From Bacilli bacterium (GTDB lineage: Bacteria > Bacillota_I > Bacilli_A > RF39 > UBA660), in assembly GCA_017473105.1 (NCBI GenBank), contig JAFUNE010000005.1:1-64000 (forward strand): DNA of 64,000 bases. The letters are read 5' to 3'. Within the stretch, counting starts at the first letter, position 1. Each line of letters opens with the position of its first letter. A model generated the notes under the pieces. The model was given only the letters and a program-made list of their open reading frames with translations. It was not told the origin of the DNA and ran no database searches. The translations under genes and the position numbers were made by a program. Shown here piece after piece: positions 1-8,337 of the stretch.

Positions 1-6
1 TAACCA

Positions 7-91
7 CCTAACTTAATCTCTTTTATTTTACCAAATAAAAACGAGATAATCTATTTGATTAAGTTAGGTTTATCTCGTTGATTTAATTATA
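7..91 (-). promoter_or_regulatory. Possible attenuator/riboregulatory leader of a gene beyond the window edge
   Basis: On the minus strand a TATAAT-like -10 (86-91, weak -35) is followed by two mutually exclusive pairings. The segment at 79-70 pairs perfectly over 10 nt with 49-40, followed by a TTTTTATTT run, as in a terminator. The segment at 68-57, which lies in the loop of that hairpin, is perfectly complementary over 12 nt to 18-7. That second arm ends in AGGTGG, a plausible ribosome site for a gene starting past position 1. The pairings are seen; the switch function is inferred. Confidence 0.4.
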
Positions 92-113
92 CTACAACTT
101 TTTTCAAAAGAAA

Positions 114-139
114 AGAGCATTGTACTTTGTCAACGCTCT
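114..139 (-). repeat. Hairpin with GTTGACAAAG loop motif
   Basis: The arms at 114-122 and 131-139 pair over 9 nt with one mismatch; on the minus strand the 5' side reads CAGAGCGTTGACAAAG and the 3' side ends in GCTCTTTTC. A hairpin with the same loop core lies at 35689-35733 and a diverged inverted relative at 35548-35566. It sits after the main terminator of the 171-524 gene and may act as a second terminator. Confidence 0.45.
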
Positions 140-140
140 G

Positions 141-168
141 AAAAAATACATCTTTCGATGTATTTTTT
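141..168 (-). terminator. Rho-independent terminator of the TM2-like gene
   Basis: A perfect 12-bp stem (141-152 with 157-168) closed by a GAAA tetraloop on the minus strand. It starts 2 nt after the stop of the 171-524 gene. The stem is A/T rich at its base, so it could work in both directions. Confidence 0.75.
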
Positions 169-170
169 CA

Positions 171-524
171 TTACATTTCTTTCATGTAACCTATATTTTT
201 TTCTTTATTTGGGTCAAATCCTAAATTACTAAAACTAGCAACTATTCCATAAATACCGCATGTTATTAATGAAATTCCGAAATATGCTCCTACTCTACAT
301 TTATATCCAGCTGGTTTTAAACTAGTATTATTAATAATTAATGCTCCAATCCATCCTAAGAAAAATGTTAGTGCAAATCTTATTCCGTTTTTACCATCGT
401 TTGCTGGTGCAGCAGATACTCCAGGATTTTGAACTCCCATATTTGGAGTTGATGCTACTTCTGGTGCAGCTGGCACTTCAGGAGTTGGCACTTGATTTAC
501 TCCATTATTCATATCTTCATTCAT
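171..524 (-). CDS. Small TM2-like membrane protein
   Basis: A 117-residue protein with a disordered Pro/Ala/Val-rich N-terminal third (about residues 10-45) and two hydrophobic segments (about 48-65 and 78-97). The second half, with LGWIGALIIN, a short polar turn and GIYGIVASF, followed by FDPNKEKN, resembles the TM2-like proteins common in Bacillota. Function is unknown; such proteins are small integral membrane proteins. The start has a good GGAAG ribosome site. A TTTCAA-17-TATAAT promoter lies upstream, so this is probably a single-gene unit ending at the hairpin at 141-168. Confidence 0.6.
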   Translation of the reverse strand: MNEDMNNGVNQVPTPEVPAAPEVASTPNMGVQNPGVSAAPANDGKNGIRFALTFFLGWIGALIINNTSLKPAGYKCRVGAYFGISLITCGIYGIVASFSNLGFDPNKEKNIGYMKEM

Positions 525-555
525 AAATTGTACTTCCTTTCTTATTATTAATTTA

Positions 556-584
556 ATTATACTATTATTTTTTTAAAATTGAAA
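556..584 (-). promoter_or_regulatory. Sigma-A-type promoter of the TM2-like gene
   Basis: Minus-strand TTTCAA (579-584) and TATAAT (556-561) separated by 17 nt, placed about 30 nt before the start codon at 524. Confidence 0.6.
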
Positions 585-588
585 CATT

Positions 589-1710
589 TTATTTAACATT
601 AATATTTACTATTTCACAATGACTTCCTACTCTCATAGGCATTGACCATGTTCCAACGCCACTTGAAACAATAACATGAGTACCTGAATTATTATAGTAT
701 CCATAATCAACTTCATACATTAAATCAGTTACAATGTTAGCTGGAAATAATTGTCCTCTATGAGTATGACCTGATAATATCAAATCAACTTTTTCGCTGT
801 ATTCATCTATATACATTGGATTATGTTCAAGCATAATTATTGGCAAATCGTAATCTAATTTTTCATCTATATTACTTCTTTCTATATTTTCTTTATATCC
901 ACCTATAGGAGTTTTATCAAGTCTTCCAAAAATAACTAGTTTATTGTCGATTATTTCACTTTCATCCATAAGTACTTTAATATTACTTTTATTTAGTAAA
1001 TCAAGCATTTTATCAAATGTTTTTCCTGAGTCATGATTTCCAAGAGATGCGTATACTCCATACTTTGTTTTTATACTACTTAAGTCTTTTATTACTTTTT
1101 CAGGATTTTTTATTGCATAATAATCGTTATCAAATATATCACCGCTTATTAATAGTAAATCTGCATTTTTAGAATTTATTTCTGAAACAATTTTAGGTAG
1201 TCTTTTTTCAGAGTTTACTGCGCCTAGGTGTAAATCACTTATCATTATGATATTTATGTCCAAATTGTCTTCTTTTGAGTTAATTTCGATATCATATGAA
1301 ACATTTTTAATATTATTACCATTTACTAAACCATATATAAAAGTACACAATGTCATAACAAATATAAAGATTCCACTATATAATCTAATATTTTCTATTT
1401 TAAACTTAAATAGATTAATACATATAATAATTAAATCTGCTAATATACAAAACAAGAATATATAAATGTAAAAACCCATCACATATGAACTTATATATTT
1501 TAAAAACTCTTTTATTCCATCACTAATTCCAAACATACTCCTTAAAAATCCAAGTATCATGAGTAATGTTAAAATTACAAATATACTAATACATATAATT
1601 TTATTTATTTTTGGAAAAATAATACTTATACATTGAAACATTCTAATTCCTAAATAATAATCTATAATACCAAACATTAATAACATAAAAATGATTCCAA
1701 ATATTGCCAT
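589..1710 (-). CDS. Membrane-anchored metallophosphoesterase (YkuE-like)
   Basis: 373 residues. The first 130 are four hydrophobic segments (about 1-20, 38-58, 74-100, 110-130); the rest is a calcineurin-like phosphoesterase domain. The metal ligands of the family are visible in order: SDLHLG at 158-163, GD at 190-191, GNHD at 224-227 and GHTHRG at 314-319. The family hydrolyses phosphoester or pyrophosphate bonds with two metal ions; relatives with the same layout (YkuE, LpxG) act on lipid or surface substrates. The substrate here is unknown. Start at ATG 1710 with an AGAGG ribosome site. Confidence 0.85.
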   Translation of the reverse strand: MAIFGIIFMLLMFGIIDYYLGIRMFQCISIIFPKINKIICISIFVILTLLMILGFLRSMFGISDGIKEFLKYISSYVMGFYIYIFLFCILADLIIICINLFKFKIENIRLYSGIFIFVMTLCTFIYGLVNGNNIKNVSYDIEINSKEDNLDINIIMISDLHLGAVNSEKRLPKIVSEINSKNADLLLISGDIFDNDYYAIKNPEKVIKDLSSIKTKYGVYASLGNHDSGKTFDKMLDLLNKSNIKVLMDESEIIDNKLVIFGRLDKTPIGGYKENIERSNIDEKLDYDLPIIMLEHNPMYIDEYSEKVDLILSGHTHRGQLFPANIVTDLMYEVDYGYYNNSGTHVIVSSGVGTWSMPMRVGSHCEIVNINVK

Positions 1711-1793
1711 AAAACTACCTCTTTATATATTCTAAGTATATCATAGTTTACTTACTTTTTATTATGTTTAATATTTCTTTTAACAATAATAAA

Positions 1794-1819
1794 GAGACAC
1801 TTATTTTCCTAAGTATCTC
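1794..1819 (-). terminator. Terminator of the DUF4230/DUF1232 operon
   Basis: A 10-bp stem (1794-1803 with 1810-1819, one G-U pair) followed on the minus strand by TTTATT. It lies 143 nt after the DUF1232 stop. The gap between it and that gene (1820-1962) also holds a short AT palindrome at about 1873-1892; I see no gene in it. Confidence 0.6.
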
Positions 1820-1962
1820 TTCTTTCATATAAATTATTTCTTTCTCTTAAATAACTATCGTGTAAATTTTTTGTTGAATATTTGATAAAATATTCATATT
1901 TATGAACTATATATTATTTTTTATTATTTGTAAAGTATTAATCACCAAATAGCAAAAGAATA

Positions 1963-2483
1963 TTACGCCTTTTGTTCTATTTGCTCTTTACCATATTTCC
2001 ACTTATTATACTTTTTTAAATCATCTTTTGCAAAATCTAAGCATTTACCCAAAATTGCAGCATCATCTGCCAATCCAAGAATAGGTATGACATCAGATAC
2101 TAAATCTGTAGGCGATAGAAAATATATCAACGCCGCAACAATTGCAAGCATTGTACCAGACGGAAATTCTGTATAGTATTTTTTCACATAATCTTTAACT
2201 AACATAATTAGCATCGGTATCATTGATAATTTGTCACCTAATTTTGGAACGGTTTTTAATTTTTTTCAGTCTTTTCAAGAAAATCATCAACTTTTTCATC
2301 ATCATCCAATATTTCTTTCGCTTGATTATATCTTTTTTCCAATTCTTCCTTTGCCTTGGATTCTGCATTTTTCATTACTTCTTTTATTTTATCTACTGGA
2401 ATATTATCTTTTATTTTATCCACCGAAATATTTTCTTTTATTTTATCAGTATGAATCTTATCTTTTAAATCACTAAACTTCAT
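1963..2483 (-). pseudogene. DUF1232 (YkvA family) gene split by a -1 frameshift
   Basis: Two reading frames together make one YkvA-like protein. Frame 1 (2483-2256) gives 75 residues: a repetitive DKIK helix region and the segment DDFLEKTEK. Frame 2 continues with LKTVPKLGDKLS and then the DUF1232 membrane core (FLSPTDLVSDVIPILG, DDAAILGKC). The break is at a run of seven A (minus strand of 2260-2266). Zero-frame codons are GAA AAA AAT TAA; rereading one base gives GAA AAA AAA TTA AAA, restoring a continuous product of about 173 residues. A AAA AAT fits the X XXY YYZ slippery heptamer, so programmed -1 frameshifting is possible; a one-base indel or assembly error is the simpler reading. AGGAG precedes the start. 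Last gene of the operon with the two DUF4230 genes. Confidence 0.75.
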
Positions 2484-2500
2484 TATTATCTCCTAACTAA

Positions 2501-3085
2501 TTATTTTTCTAATTTCCAATTAATAGTATAATTAGATTCATCAATTGGAACTGCTTTTTTAATCATTTCTTCTAAAATCAATTGTGCTCTTAATTGTGCT
2601 TGATTTAATATGTCTTTATCATTAGATGCAAATTCCTTCATATTATTTTGTGCTTTTTGAAATGCCTTTTCTGAATCATCTAAAGTAATTGGATTTTTAT
2701 TTATTAATCCATCCCTATTTTCAATAAAATCATTTTCATCAAACTTTACTATATCTGGTTCACCTACAACAATTGCCTTTGGTACAAATACACTTATCTC
2801 AGTATCTTTAACTTCAATTTTAACTTTTGATAAATCTATACCAAGCTCAATTGAACCAGTATATTCAACAAACATTTCTCTATCTTTTTCCAAAAAATGA
2901 GTTAACCCATTTCCTGCTTTCTTTTCATGTTCAATAACATTATGATAAAGAGCTTCATATGATACAAGTTCAGATTCTAATTTAATTTTTTCAATTGCTT
3001 CTTTTAAATCGATTTCTTTATTTCCACATCCAGTTAAACAAAATGACATAAATATACAATACACTATCAATAATACTTTTTTCAT
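2501..3085 (-). CDS. DUF4230 lipoprotein
   Basis: 194 residues from the ATG at 3085, chosen because AGAGG sits 7 nt upstream; an in-frame non-ATG start at 3127 would overlap the previous gene and bury the signal peptide. The N-terminus is Lys-rich, hydrophobic and ends in the lipobox LTGC, so it should be lipidated and face outward. The rest matches the DUF4230 pattern: an EYTGSIELGIDLSKV-type strand pair, a VFVPKAIV strand, then a long Gln/Ala-rich helix. Function unknown. It is paired with a second DUF4230 protein that has a membrane anchor instead of a lipid, 10 nt upstream. Confidence 0.7.
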   Translation of the reverse strand: MKKVLLIVYCIFMSFCLTGCGNKEIDLKEAIEKIKLESELVSYEALYHNVIEHEKKAGNGLTHFLEKDREMFVEYTGSIELGIDLSKVKIEVKDTEISVFVPKAIVVGEPDIVKFDENDFIENRDGLINKNPITLDDSEKAFQKAQNNMKEFASNDKDILNQAQLRAQLILEEMIKKAVPIDESNYTINWKLEK

Positions 3086-3095
3086 CTTATACCTC

Positions 3096-3698
3096 TTATT
3101 CAAATATAATTTCATAACTATCACCATTTATTTTTTCAAGTTGTTCATAAAATGATTTCAATACAACAGTAGCTTGATTTTGTGACGTTTCAATTAATTG
3201 TTCATCGTTAGAACTTCTTTCTCTAATTTCATTCTTACACAATTCTATTACCTTTGGTAATGATGATGCAGGATGGTCACCACCATTTAAAGAATTAACT
3301 TTTACATCTTCAACAGTATCAACAATTGGTTTTGGCATTGTTATAAATACTTTTCCTCCTTCATGTTTGTATTTTATATCTTCTACTTGATATTTAACAA
3401 CAACCTTTCCTTTACAAGAAACAACGTGTTCAAAATCACTAATATCATTTGATTTTTTGTCACATTTTTTATCACCATCTTTACACTTTTTTGCAATAAC
3501 ATTGTAATTAAATGTTGCAACATTTAATTCTGCTTTTTCCACAAACCCTTCAAATGTAGAACTTACTTTTGTAATTTCATCCCCTTCACTCGAACTAAGC
3601 ACACCAATGATGACACTGACTCCCAATGCAATACCACAGCCTATTAGTATTACTTTTTTGTTTTTCTTAAAAAACTTTTTTATTTTTTCTTTATCCAT
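3096..3698 (-). CDS. DUF4230 membrane-anchored protein
   Basis: 200 residues with a short Lys-rich cytoplasmic tail, one transmembrane segment at about 16-34 and an extracellular DUF4230 domain. The strands VVKYQVEDIKY and VFITMPKPIV and a C-terminal helix line up with those of the neighbouring lipoprotein. Two close CxxxxKKC-like cysteines (KKCKDGDKKCDKK) are peculiar to this copy. It is the first gene after the 3762-3790 promoter, with a strong GGAGG ribosome site, so the three genes down to 1963 form one operon. Function unknown. Confidence 0.7.
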   Translation of the reverse strand: MDKEKIKKFFKKNKKVILIGCGIALGVSVIIGVLSSSEGDEITKVSSTFEGFVEKAELNVATFNYNVIAKKCKDGDKKCDKKSNDISDFEHVVSCKGKVVVKYQVEDIKYKHEGGKVFITMPKPIVDTVEDVKVNSLNGGDHPASSLPKVIELCKNEIRERSSNDEQLIETSQNQATVVLKSFYEQLEKINGDSYEIIFE

Positions 3699-3761
3699 AC
3701 TTATACCTCCACTAAAGAAAATGTTTTTTACGCGAATTAATTTAATTCTTATTCTAAGATA

Positions 3762-3790
3762 ATTATATATTTTAATTCATATAATGTAAA
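3762..3790 (-). promoter_or_regulatory. Promoter of the DUF4230 operon
   Basis: Minus-strand TTTACA (3785-3790), 17-nt spacer, TATAAT (3762-3767). It gives a leader of about 55 nt before the ATG at 3698. Confidence 0.75.
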
Positions 3791-3802
3791 GTTGAACCTA
3801 AC

Positions 3803-3828
3803 AAAAAAAAAGTAATAATATTTACTTT
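3803..3828 (-). terminator. Terminator overlapping the LOG-family stop codon
   Basis: Stem 3809-3815 with 3822-3828, followed by a run of T on the minus strand. The TAA stop (3822-3824) is part of the stem. Confidence 0.6.
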
Positions 3829-4385
3829 CTTTTTAAAGTTAAATCTTCATTTTTTATTTTATCTATGTATGATAGTATTTCTTTTTTATCACTACTTACA
3901 AAATAATAGTCTCTTACATATTCTTTTGCAAATTTTTCGTTATATATTTTTTCTACAAATGAAAGCAGTTCATCATAGAATCCTTCACAATTGTAAATAA
4001 TTATTTCTCTATTATGTTCATGGCATCTTTTACTTTCTATTGCCGTGAATAATTCATATGCACTTCCAAATCCGCCCGGTAAGAATAAAAGTACATCACT
4101 TTCTCTTATTAATCCATCTGTTCTTTCATTAACATTTTTAGTTATTATTTCTTCAGTACATTTTAGATCTTCAAAATCTTTTACATATGCTTCTGGACAA
4201 ATTCCAACAATTCCTCTTTCATGATTTAATGCGCTCATATATGCATCTGACATTATTCCAGAATTACAAGCTCCGAATACTAAATCATTTTCTTGTTCAA
4301 ATAATTCATCTAATAATATTTTTGAATCTTCTCTATATTTATTTGGGATATCTTCTGATGCTGAGCATCCTACGAATATTCTCAT
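3822..4385 (-). CDS. LOG-family Rossmann-fold protein
   Basis: 187 residues. The pattern VGCSASED, FGACNSGIMSDAYMSA, GICPEA, LLFLPGGFGSAYELFTAIE and a late IIIYN strand is that of the LOG family (TIGR00730-like, often misnamed lysine decarboxylase). PGGFGS...E corresponds to the family's PGGxGTxxE phosphate-binding and catalytic motif. Characterised relatives cleave nucleoside 5'-monophosphates to base and ribose phosphate; the substrate here is not predictable. Single gene, ending in a hairpin that includes its stop codon. Confidence 0.75.
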   Translation of the reverse strand: MRIFVGCSASEDIPNKYREDSKILLDELFEQENDLVFGACNSGIMSDAYMSALNHERGIVGICPEAYVKDFEDLKCTEEIITKNVNERTDGLIRESDVLLFLPGGFGSAYELFTAIESKRCHEHNREIIIYNCEGFYDELLSFVEKIYNEKFAKEYVRDYYFVSSDKKEILSYIDKIKNEDLTLKRK

Positions 4386-4438
4386 TACTTCACCTCACTT
4401 TTATTATATCAAATAAAAAGAGAAAATTAAATTTTCTC

Positions 4439-5650
4439 TTATACTGGTCTAGGATATTCATTGAAGAAAAATACATCATGTTCTGGCATCATGAATTTTG
4501 AAGGAACACCTACTTCCACTCCTCCTTTGCTCCATTCATTTTCTTCATCCCAATAATTATAACGTATTACACTAAATTGCATTTTTTCAAAATCATCTTC
4601 TGAATATGTATAACCTTCATCTGTTATTACATCTTTATCATATATCCAGTTATTATTTTTTCCAAGTATAGAAAAACCTGCACTTTCTGAAATTGAACAA
4701 TAAATATTATTTTCTTCCAAAGTACAATAATTTAATGCTTCTTCTTCATTTTTAATTTTATAGTTTTGCATTATTAGCATTTCAACTTCATCACCTGGCA
4801 TATATATTTTTTTACTCTTTAGAAATATTGGTTTTTCGCATATAACATAACTCGCTTCTTCTTTTTGACCATTCATATAAATGTTATTACATTTATTATC
4901 TATAATTTCGTAGTCTTCTAGTAATTTTATATTAATTACTTCGTCAGAATACATTGCTGGTGAATATATTACATGATATCCATTTTTTATTATTTCTACA
5001 TTTACGTTTAAATTTAATTTGAATAACTGAGTTGCATTTACAATTAATGGAATACAATTTATTAATAACATTATGAATATGAAAGTTACATTATTTAAAT
5101 CTTTCTTTTTCATAGTGAATAATACTATACATGATATTACTAGTACAATAGATAAGATTATAAATGTTATATTGTCATTTCCTGTTTTTGGATTTTTTAT
5201 TATTTCTCCACTATCATCTACTATTTCTAATATAGCTTTGTTTTCTTCAGTGTATTTATTTTCAACAAATTTGCTTTCTTCAACTTCTTGGTTATATGAT
5301 ACTACTAAATATATTATATTTTCACTATTGGGTTTTATATTTCCTTCTTTGTAATATTTATAAGTTATATTTTCATTATTTAAAAATGATGTATCTTCTT
5401 TTAATTCATATTCTTCATTTGTATTATTTTTTACAATAAGTTTATATTTAATATAGTTATTTACTTCTCTAAATTGTACATCTAAATTTATGTTTAATCC
5501 ATCTATAACTGGTGATGATTTTTCAATTGCATTTGCTGTTATATAATCTAGTTCAATTGACTCAATTGTTATAGTTTCTTCTGCATTTATTTTTGTAATA
5601 AATAATGTACTTATAATAAGAAATATTAAAATTATTTTTATTTTCTTCAT
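4439..5650 (-). CDS. Surface protein with internal NPKTG signal and second secreted domain
   Basis: 403 residues from the ATG at 5650 (AGGTGA ribosome site overlapping the previous stop). Order: signal peptide (about 1-23, ending INAEE), an extracellular beta-rich domain, NPKTG, a hydrophobic segment, KKKDLNN, a second hydrophobic segment ending LIVNATQ that itself looks like a signal peptide, and a second domain ending in MMPEHDVFF. NPKTG + membrane segment + KKK is a cell-wall sorting signal, but it is in the middle of the chain rather than at the end. MPEHDV is the closing motif of InlB-repeat-like domains. Tandem paralogue of the gene upstream. Followed by a GAGAAAA hairpin terminator at about 4418-4437. 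Confidence 0.6.
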   Translation of the reverse strand: MKKIKIILIFLIISTLFITKINAEETITIESIELDYITANAIEKSSPVIDGLNINLDVQFREVNNYIKYKLIVKNNTNEEYELKEDTSFLNNENITYKYYKEGNIKPNSENIIYLVVSYNQEVEESKFVENKYTEENKAILEIVDDSGEIIKNPKTGNDNITFIILSIVLVISCIVLFTMKKKDLNNVTFIFIMLLINCIPLIVNATQLFKLNLNVNVEIIKNGYHVIYSPAMYSDEVINIKLLEDYEIIDNKCNNIYMNGQKEEASYVICEKPIFLKSKKIYMPGDEVEMLIMQNYKIKNEEEALNYCTLEENNIYCSISESAGFSILGKNNNWIYDKDVITDEGYTYSEDDFEKMQFSVIRYNYWDEENEWSKGGVEVGVPSKFMMPEHDVFFFNEYPRPV

Positions 5651-5659
5651 AATTATCAC

Positions 5660-6823
5660 CTACACTGGTTCTTCGTATGGTGTAAATAATACATCATGTT
5701 CTGGCATTGTGAATTTAAATGGTGCTAGTATACTTGCTTCATTTTCATAAATAAGTTCTGCATCTTGTTCACTTTCAAAATTCATTAATTCAATATCATT
5801 TTCCTCATATGTGTATCCATACTTTTCAATATCACCTTTATAATAAAAATACCCATCTGGCTTTACATCCCAAATGCTATAACTTTCACATACTATATTT
5901 TCATCTATTATTTCGCATCCTCTACTTAAATCATTATATGTTTTTCTAAATAGTATTTCTTCCTCGATTTTTACGTTTTCACCCGGTACGTATTTTTTAT
6001 TTCCTTTGTATATTATTCCGTAACTACACAATTTATATTTTGTTTCTTCTGATTTTTCATCTAGATAAATATCTATACATTCTGAATGGGTTAAATCATA
6101 TCTATCTAGTTCTTTGTAACTTATGAGTACATTCTCATATTCAATTACATAATCTACACTATAACCTTTTTGAATAAATACTTTAACACCTAAATTTAGT
6201 TTTAATTCTTCGCTTGCTGAGATGATATGAGGTAATGATAATATACATAATAGAACTATGCTTAATGTTGATATTTTTGTTTTATTTAATATTGTGGTTA
6301 ATACTAACATGATTAATGCTAGAAGGATTAAATTTACTATTGTTAGTGGTGTTCCTGTATTTGGATTTGTTACTGGTTTTCCTTCTTCATTTAGTAATTT
6401 AATACTTGATATTTTTTCTTCTTTATATATTCCTTCATTATATTCTTCTTCGTTTACTTCCTTATCGTAACTAATTGTTAAATATACAATTGATGTGTCA
6501 TTTGCTTTTATTTTGTTTTCTGTGTAATAATTGTATTTTACATAATTTGATGGAGTAAAATATGTTTCATTTTCTATAAAGTAGTCTTTATCTGTATTAT
6601 TTTCAATTGTTACTTTATATTTTGCATAACTATTTAGTTCTCTAAATTCTAAAGATGTATCTATATTTAGACCTTCTGAAGTTGGTGATTGTATTTCTTT
6701 TGCATTTAAAGAAATATCTTCAAGTTCAATTGAAATAATTTTTATTGTTTCTTCTGCTGATATATTTGATATAAATAGTGAACAGATTAATATAATTAAC
6801 AATACTATTTTTATTCTTTTCAT
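5660..6823 (-). CDS. Surface protein with internal NPNTG signal, tandem paralogue
   Basis: 387 residues, same layout as its downstream neighbour: signal peptide ending NISAEE, an extracellular domain with the shared ELNSYAKYKVTIENNT segment, NPNTG followed by a long hydrophobic stretch, a short KTK loop, a second signal-like helix ending HIISASEE, and a second domain ending FTMPEHDVLF. The two genes are 9 nt apart and surely co-transcribed; they arose by tandem duplication. No sortase gene is in the window, so use of the NPxTG motif cannot be confirmed here. Confidence 0.6.
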   Translation of the reverse strand: MKRIKIVLLIILICSLFISNISAEETIKIISIELEDISLNAKEIQSPTSEGLNIDTSLEFRELNSYAKYKVTIENNTDKDYFIENETYFTPSNYVKYNYYTENKIKANDTSIVYLTISYDKEVNEEEYNEGIYKEEKISSIKLLNEEGKPVTNPNTGTPLTIVNLILLALIMLVLTTILNKTKISTLSIVLLCILSLPHIISASEELKLNLGVKVFIQKGYSVDYVIEYENVLISYKELDRYDLTHSECIDIYLDEKSEETKYKLCSYGIIYKGNKKYVPGENVKIEEEILFRKTYNDLSRGCEIIDENIVCESYSIWDVKPDGYFYYKGDIEKYGYTYEENDIELMNFESEQDAELIYENEASILAPFKFTMPEHDVLFTPYEEPV

Positions 6824-6857
6824 TTTTATCTACCATCCTATAATTATATTATATCAC

Positions 6858-6884
6858 AAAAAAAGAGAAAACTTACATTTTCTC
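6858..6884 (-). terminator. Terminator overlapping the pyk stop codon
   Basis: Stem 6865-6871 with 6878-6884 followed on the minus strand by seven T. The pyk TAA (6873-6875) lies in the loop. Confidence 0.75.
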
Positions 6885-8270
6885 TATTTTCATAAAGTTT
6901 GTTGTTTTTGCATTATTTGGGAATCCACCTGTGATTACAATTAGATCATTTTCTTTTATATCTGTGAATTCTTTTGCTCTTATAATTGCATCTTCTACAA
7001 TTTCGTCAGTTGATTCATATTCTTTTGTTATAACTGGATATACTCCTGAATTTAATGCTAAACCTCTTGCTACTTTTTCACTTGGTGTATTTGCTAAAAT
7101 TAAACTTCTTGGTCTTAAGTTACTTATTAATCTTGCTGTTCTTCCACTCATTGTAGCTGCAACAATTAATTTTGTATTTAATAAATTACTTGTATCTACA
7201 ACACTTGCTGCAATTGCTTCTGAAATTTCATCTACAACTGTATTTTTTTGAATTGTATATTCTAAATGTTTTTCTGCTTCTTCACAAATATTTGCCATAT
7301 ATTTAACAGTTTCGCTTGGGAATTTTCCAGTTGTTGTTTCACCACTTAACATAACAGCATCTGTTCCATTAATTACAGCGTTTGCTATATCTGATACTTC
7401 AGCTCTTGTTGGTCTTGCGTTTTTCTTCATTGATTCTAACATTTCAGTTGCAACTATACAGAATTTTCCTTGACGTCTACATTCTTTAATAATAGCTTTT
7501 TGTAGGAATGGAATTTGTTCCATTGGTGCTTCTACTCCTAAGTCTCCACGAGCAACCATAATACCATCTGATAATTCAACTATTTCTTTTAAGTTATCTA
7601 TACCTGTTGTACTTTCAATTTTAGAAATTATTTTTATATCACTATTTTCTTCTTCAATTATTTTTTTTGCTTTTAATAAATCATCTTTTGTTGATACGAA
7701 TGATAATGCTAGAAAATCTCCATCATGGTTACATGCATATCTTATATCTGCATCATCTTCTTTAGATATAAATGGAATATCTAAGTGAACTCCTGGTGCA
7801 CTTAAACTTTTTTTATTTCCAAGAATTCCTCCATTTATTATTTTACAAGTTACTCCATCTTCTTCTTTTGAAATAACTTCAATTTTCATAAGTCCATTTT
7901 CAAGTAATACAACATTTCCTACTTGTAATGATTCTACTGCACTTGAATGATTTACACTAAATCTTTCTTCATTTCCTAGCACTTCTTCTTTTACTATTCT
8001 AATAGTTTTTCCTTCTACTAAATTAATAGAATCATTTTCAAGCATTCCATTTCTAAATTCTGGTCCTTTTGTATCATATAAGATTCCTATATGTTTTCCT
8101 GTAATTTCTCTTACTTTTTTTACTGTGTTAACTACGTTTTCTTTTTCTTCTAATGTAGCATGAGAAAAGTTTATACGTGCAACATTCATTCCATTATTTA
8201 CCATATTACACATTACATCTACATCACAACTAGATGGTCCAATACTACATATTATTTTTGTCTTTTTCAT
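6873..8270 (-). CDS. pyk: Pyruvate kinase
   Basis: 465 residues, the usual length of the short bacterial form without the extra C-terminal PEP-utiliser-like domain seen in Bacillus. Hallmarks: TKIICSIGPSS at the start, NVARINFSHA, YDTKGPEFR, ISKIEST (catalytic Lys region), MVARGDLGVE, ATEMLESM and MLSGETTTGKFP. It makes ATP and pyruvate from phosphoenolpyruvate in the last step of glycolysis, in the cytosol. Own promoter at 8307-8335 and terminator at 6858-6884. Start ATG with a GGAGAG ribosome site. Confidence 0.97.
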   Translation of the reverse strand: MKKTKIICSIGPSSCDVDVMCNMVNNGMNVARINFSHATLEEKENVVNTVKKVREITGKHIGILYDTKGPEFRNGMLENDSINLVEGKTIRIVKEEVLGNEERFSVNHSSAVESLQVGNVVLLENGLMKIEVISKEEDGVTCKIINGGILGNKKSLSAPGVHLDIPFISKEDDADIRYACNHDGDFLALSFVSTKDDLLKAKKIIEEENSDIKIISKIESTTGIDNLKEIVELSDGIMVARGDLGVEAPMEQIPFLQKAIIKECRRQGKFCIVATEMLESMKKNARPTRAEVSDIANAVINGTDAVMLSGETTTGKFPSETVKYMANICEEAEKHLEYTIQKNTVVDEISEAIAASVVDTSNLLNTKLIVAATMSGRTARLISNLRPRSLILANTPSEKVARGLALNSGVYPVITKEYESTDEIVEDAIIRAKEFTDIKENDLIVITGGFPNNAKTTNFMKIEKM

Positions 8271-8306
8271 TACTTCTCTCCTTCTTTCTAAATTTACGCC
8301 TGGTAT

Positions 8307-8335
8307 AATATATCATAATTTTTTTTCTAACTCAA
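8307..8335 (-). promoter_or_regulatory. Promoter of pyk
   Basis: Minus-strand TTGAGT (8330-8335), 17-nt spacer, TATATT (8307-8312), about 37 nt before the pyk start. It lies directly after the stop of the DMT transporter gene, with no clear terminator between. Confidence 0.6.
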
Positions 8336-8337
8336 GA

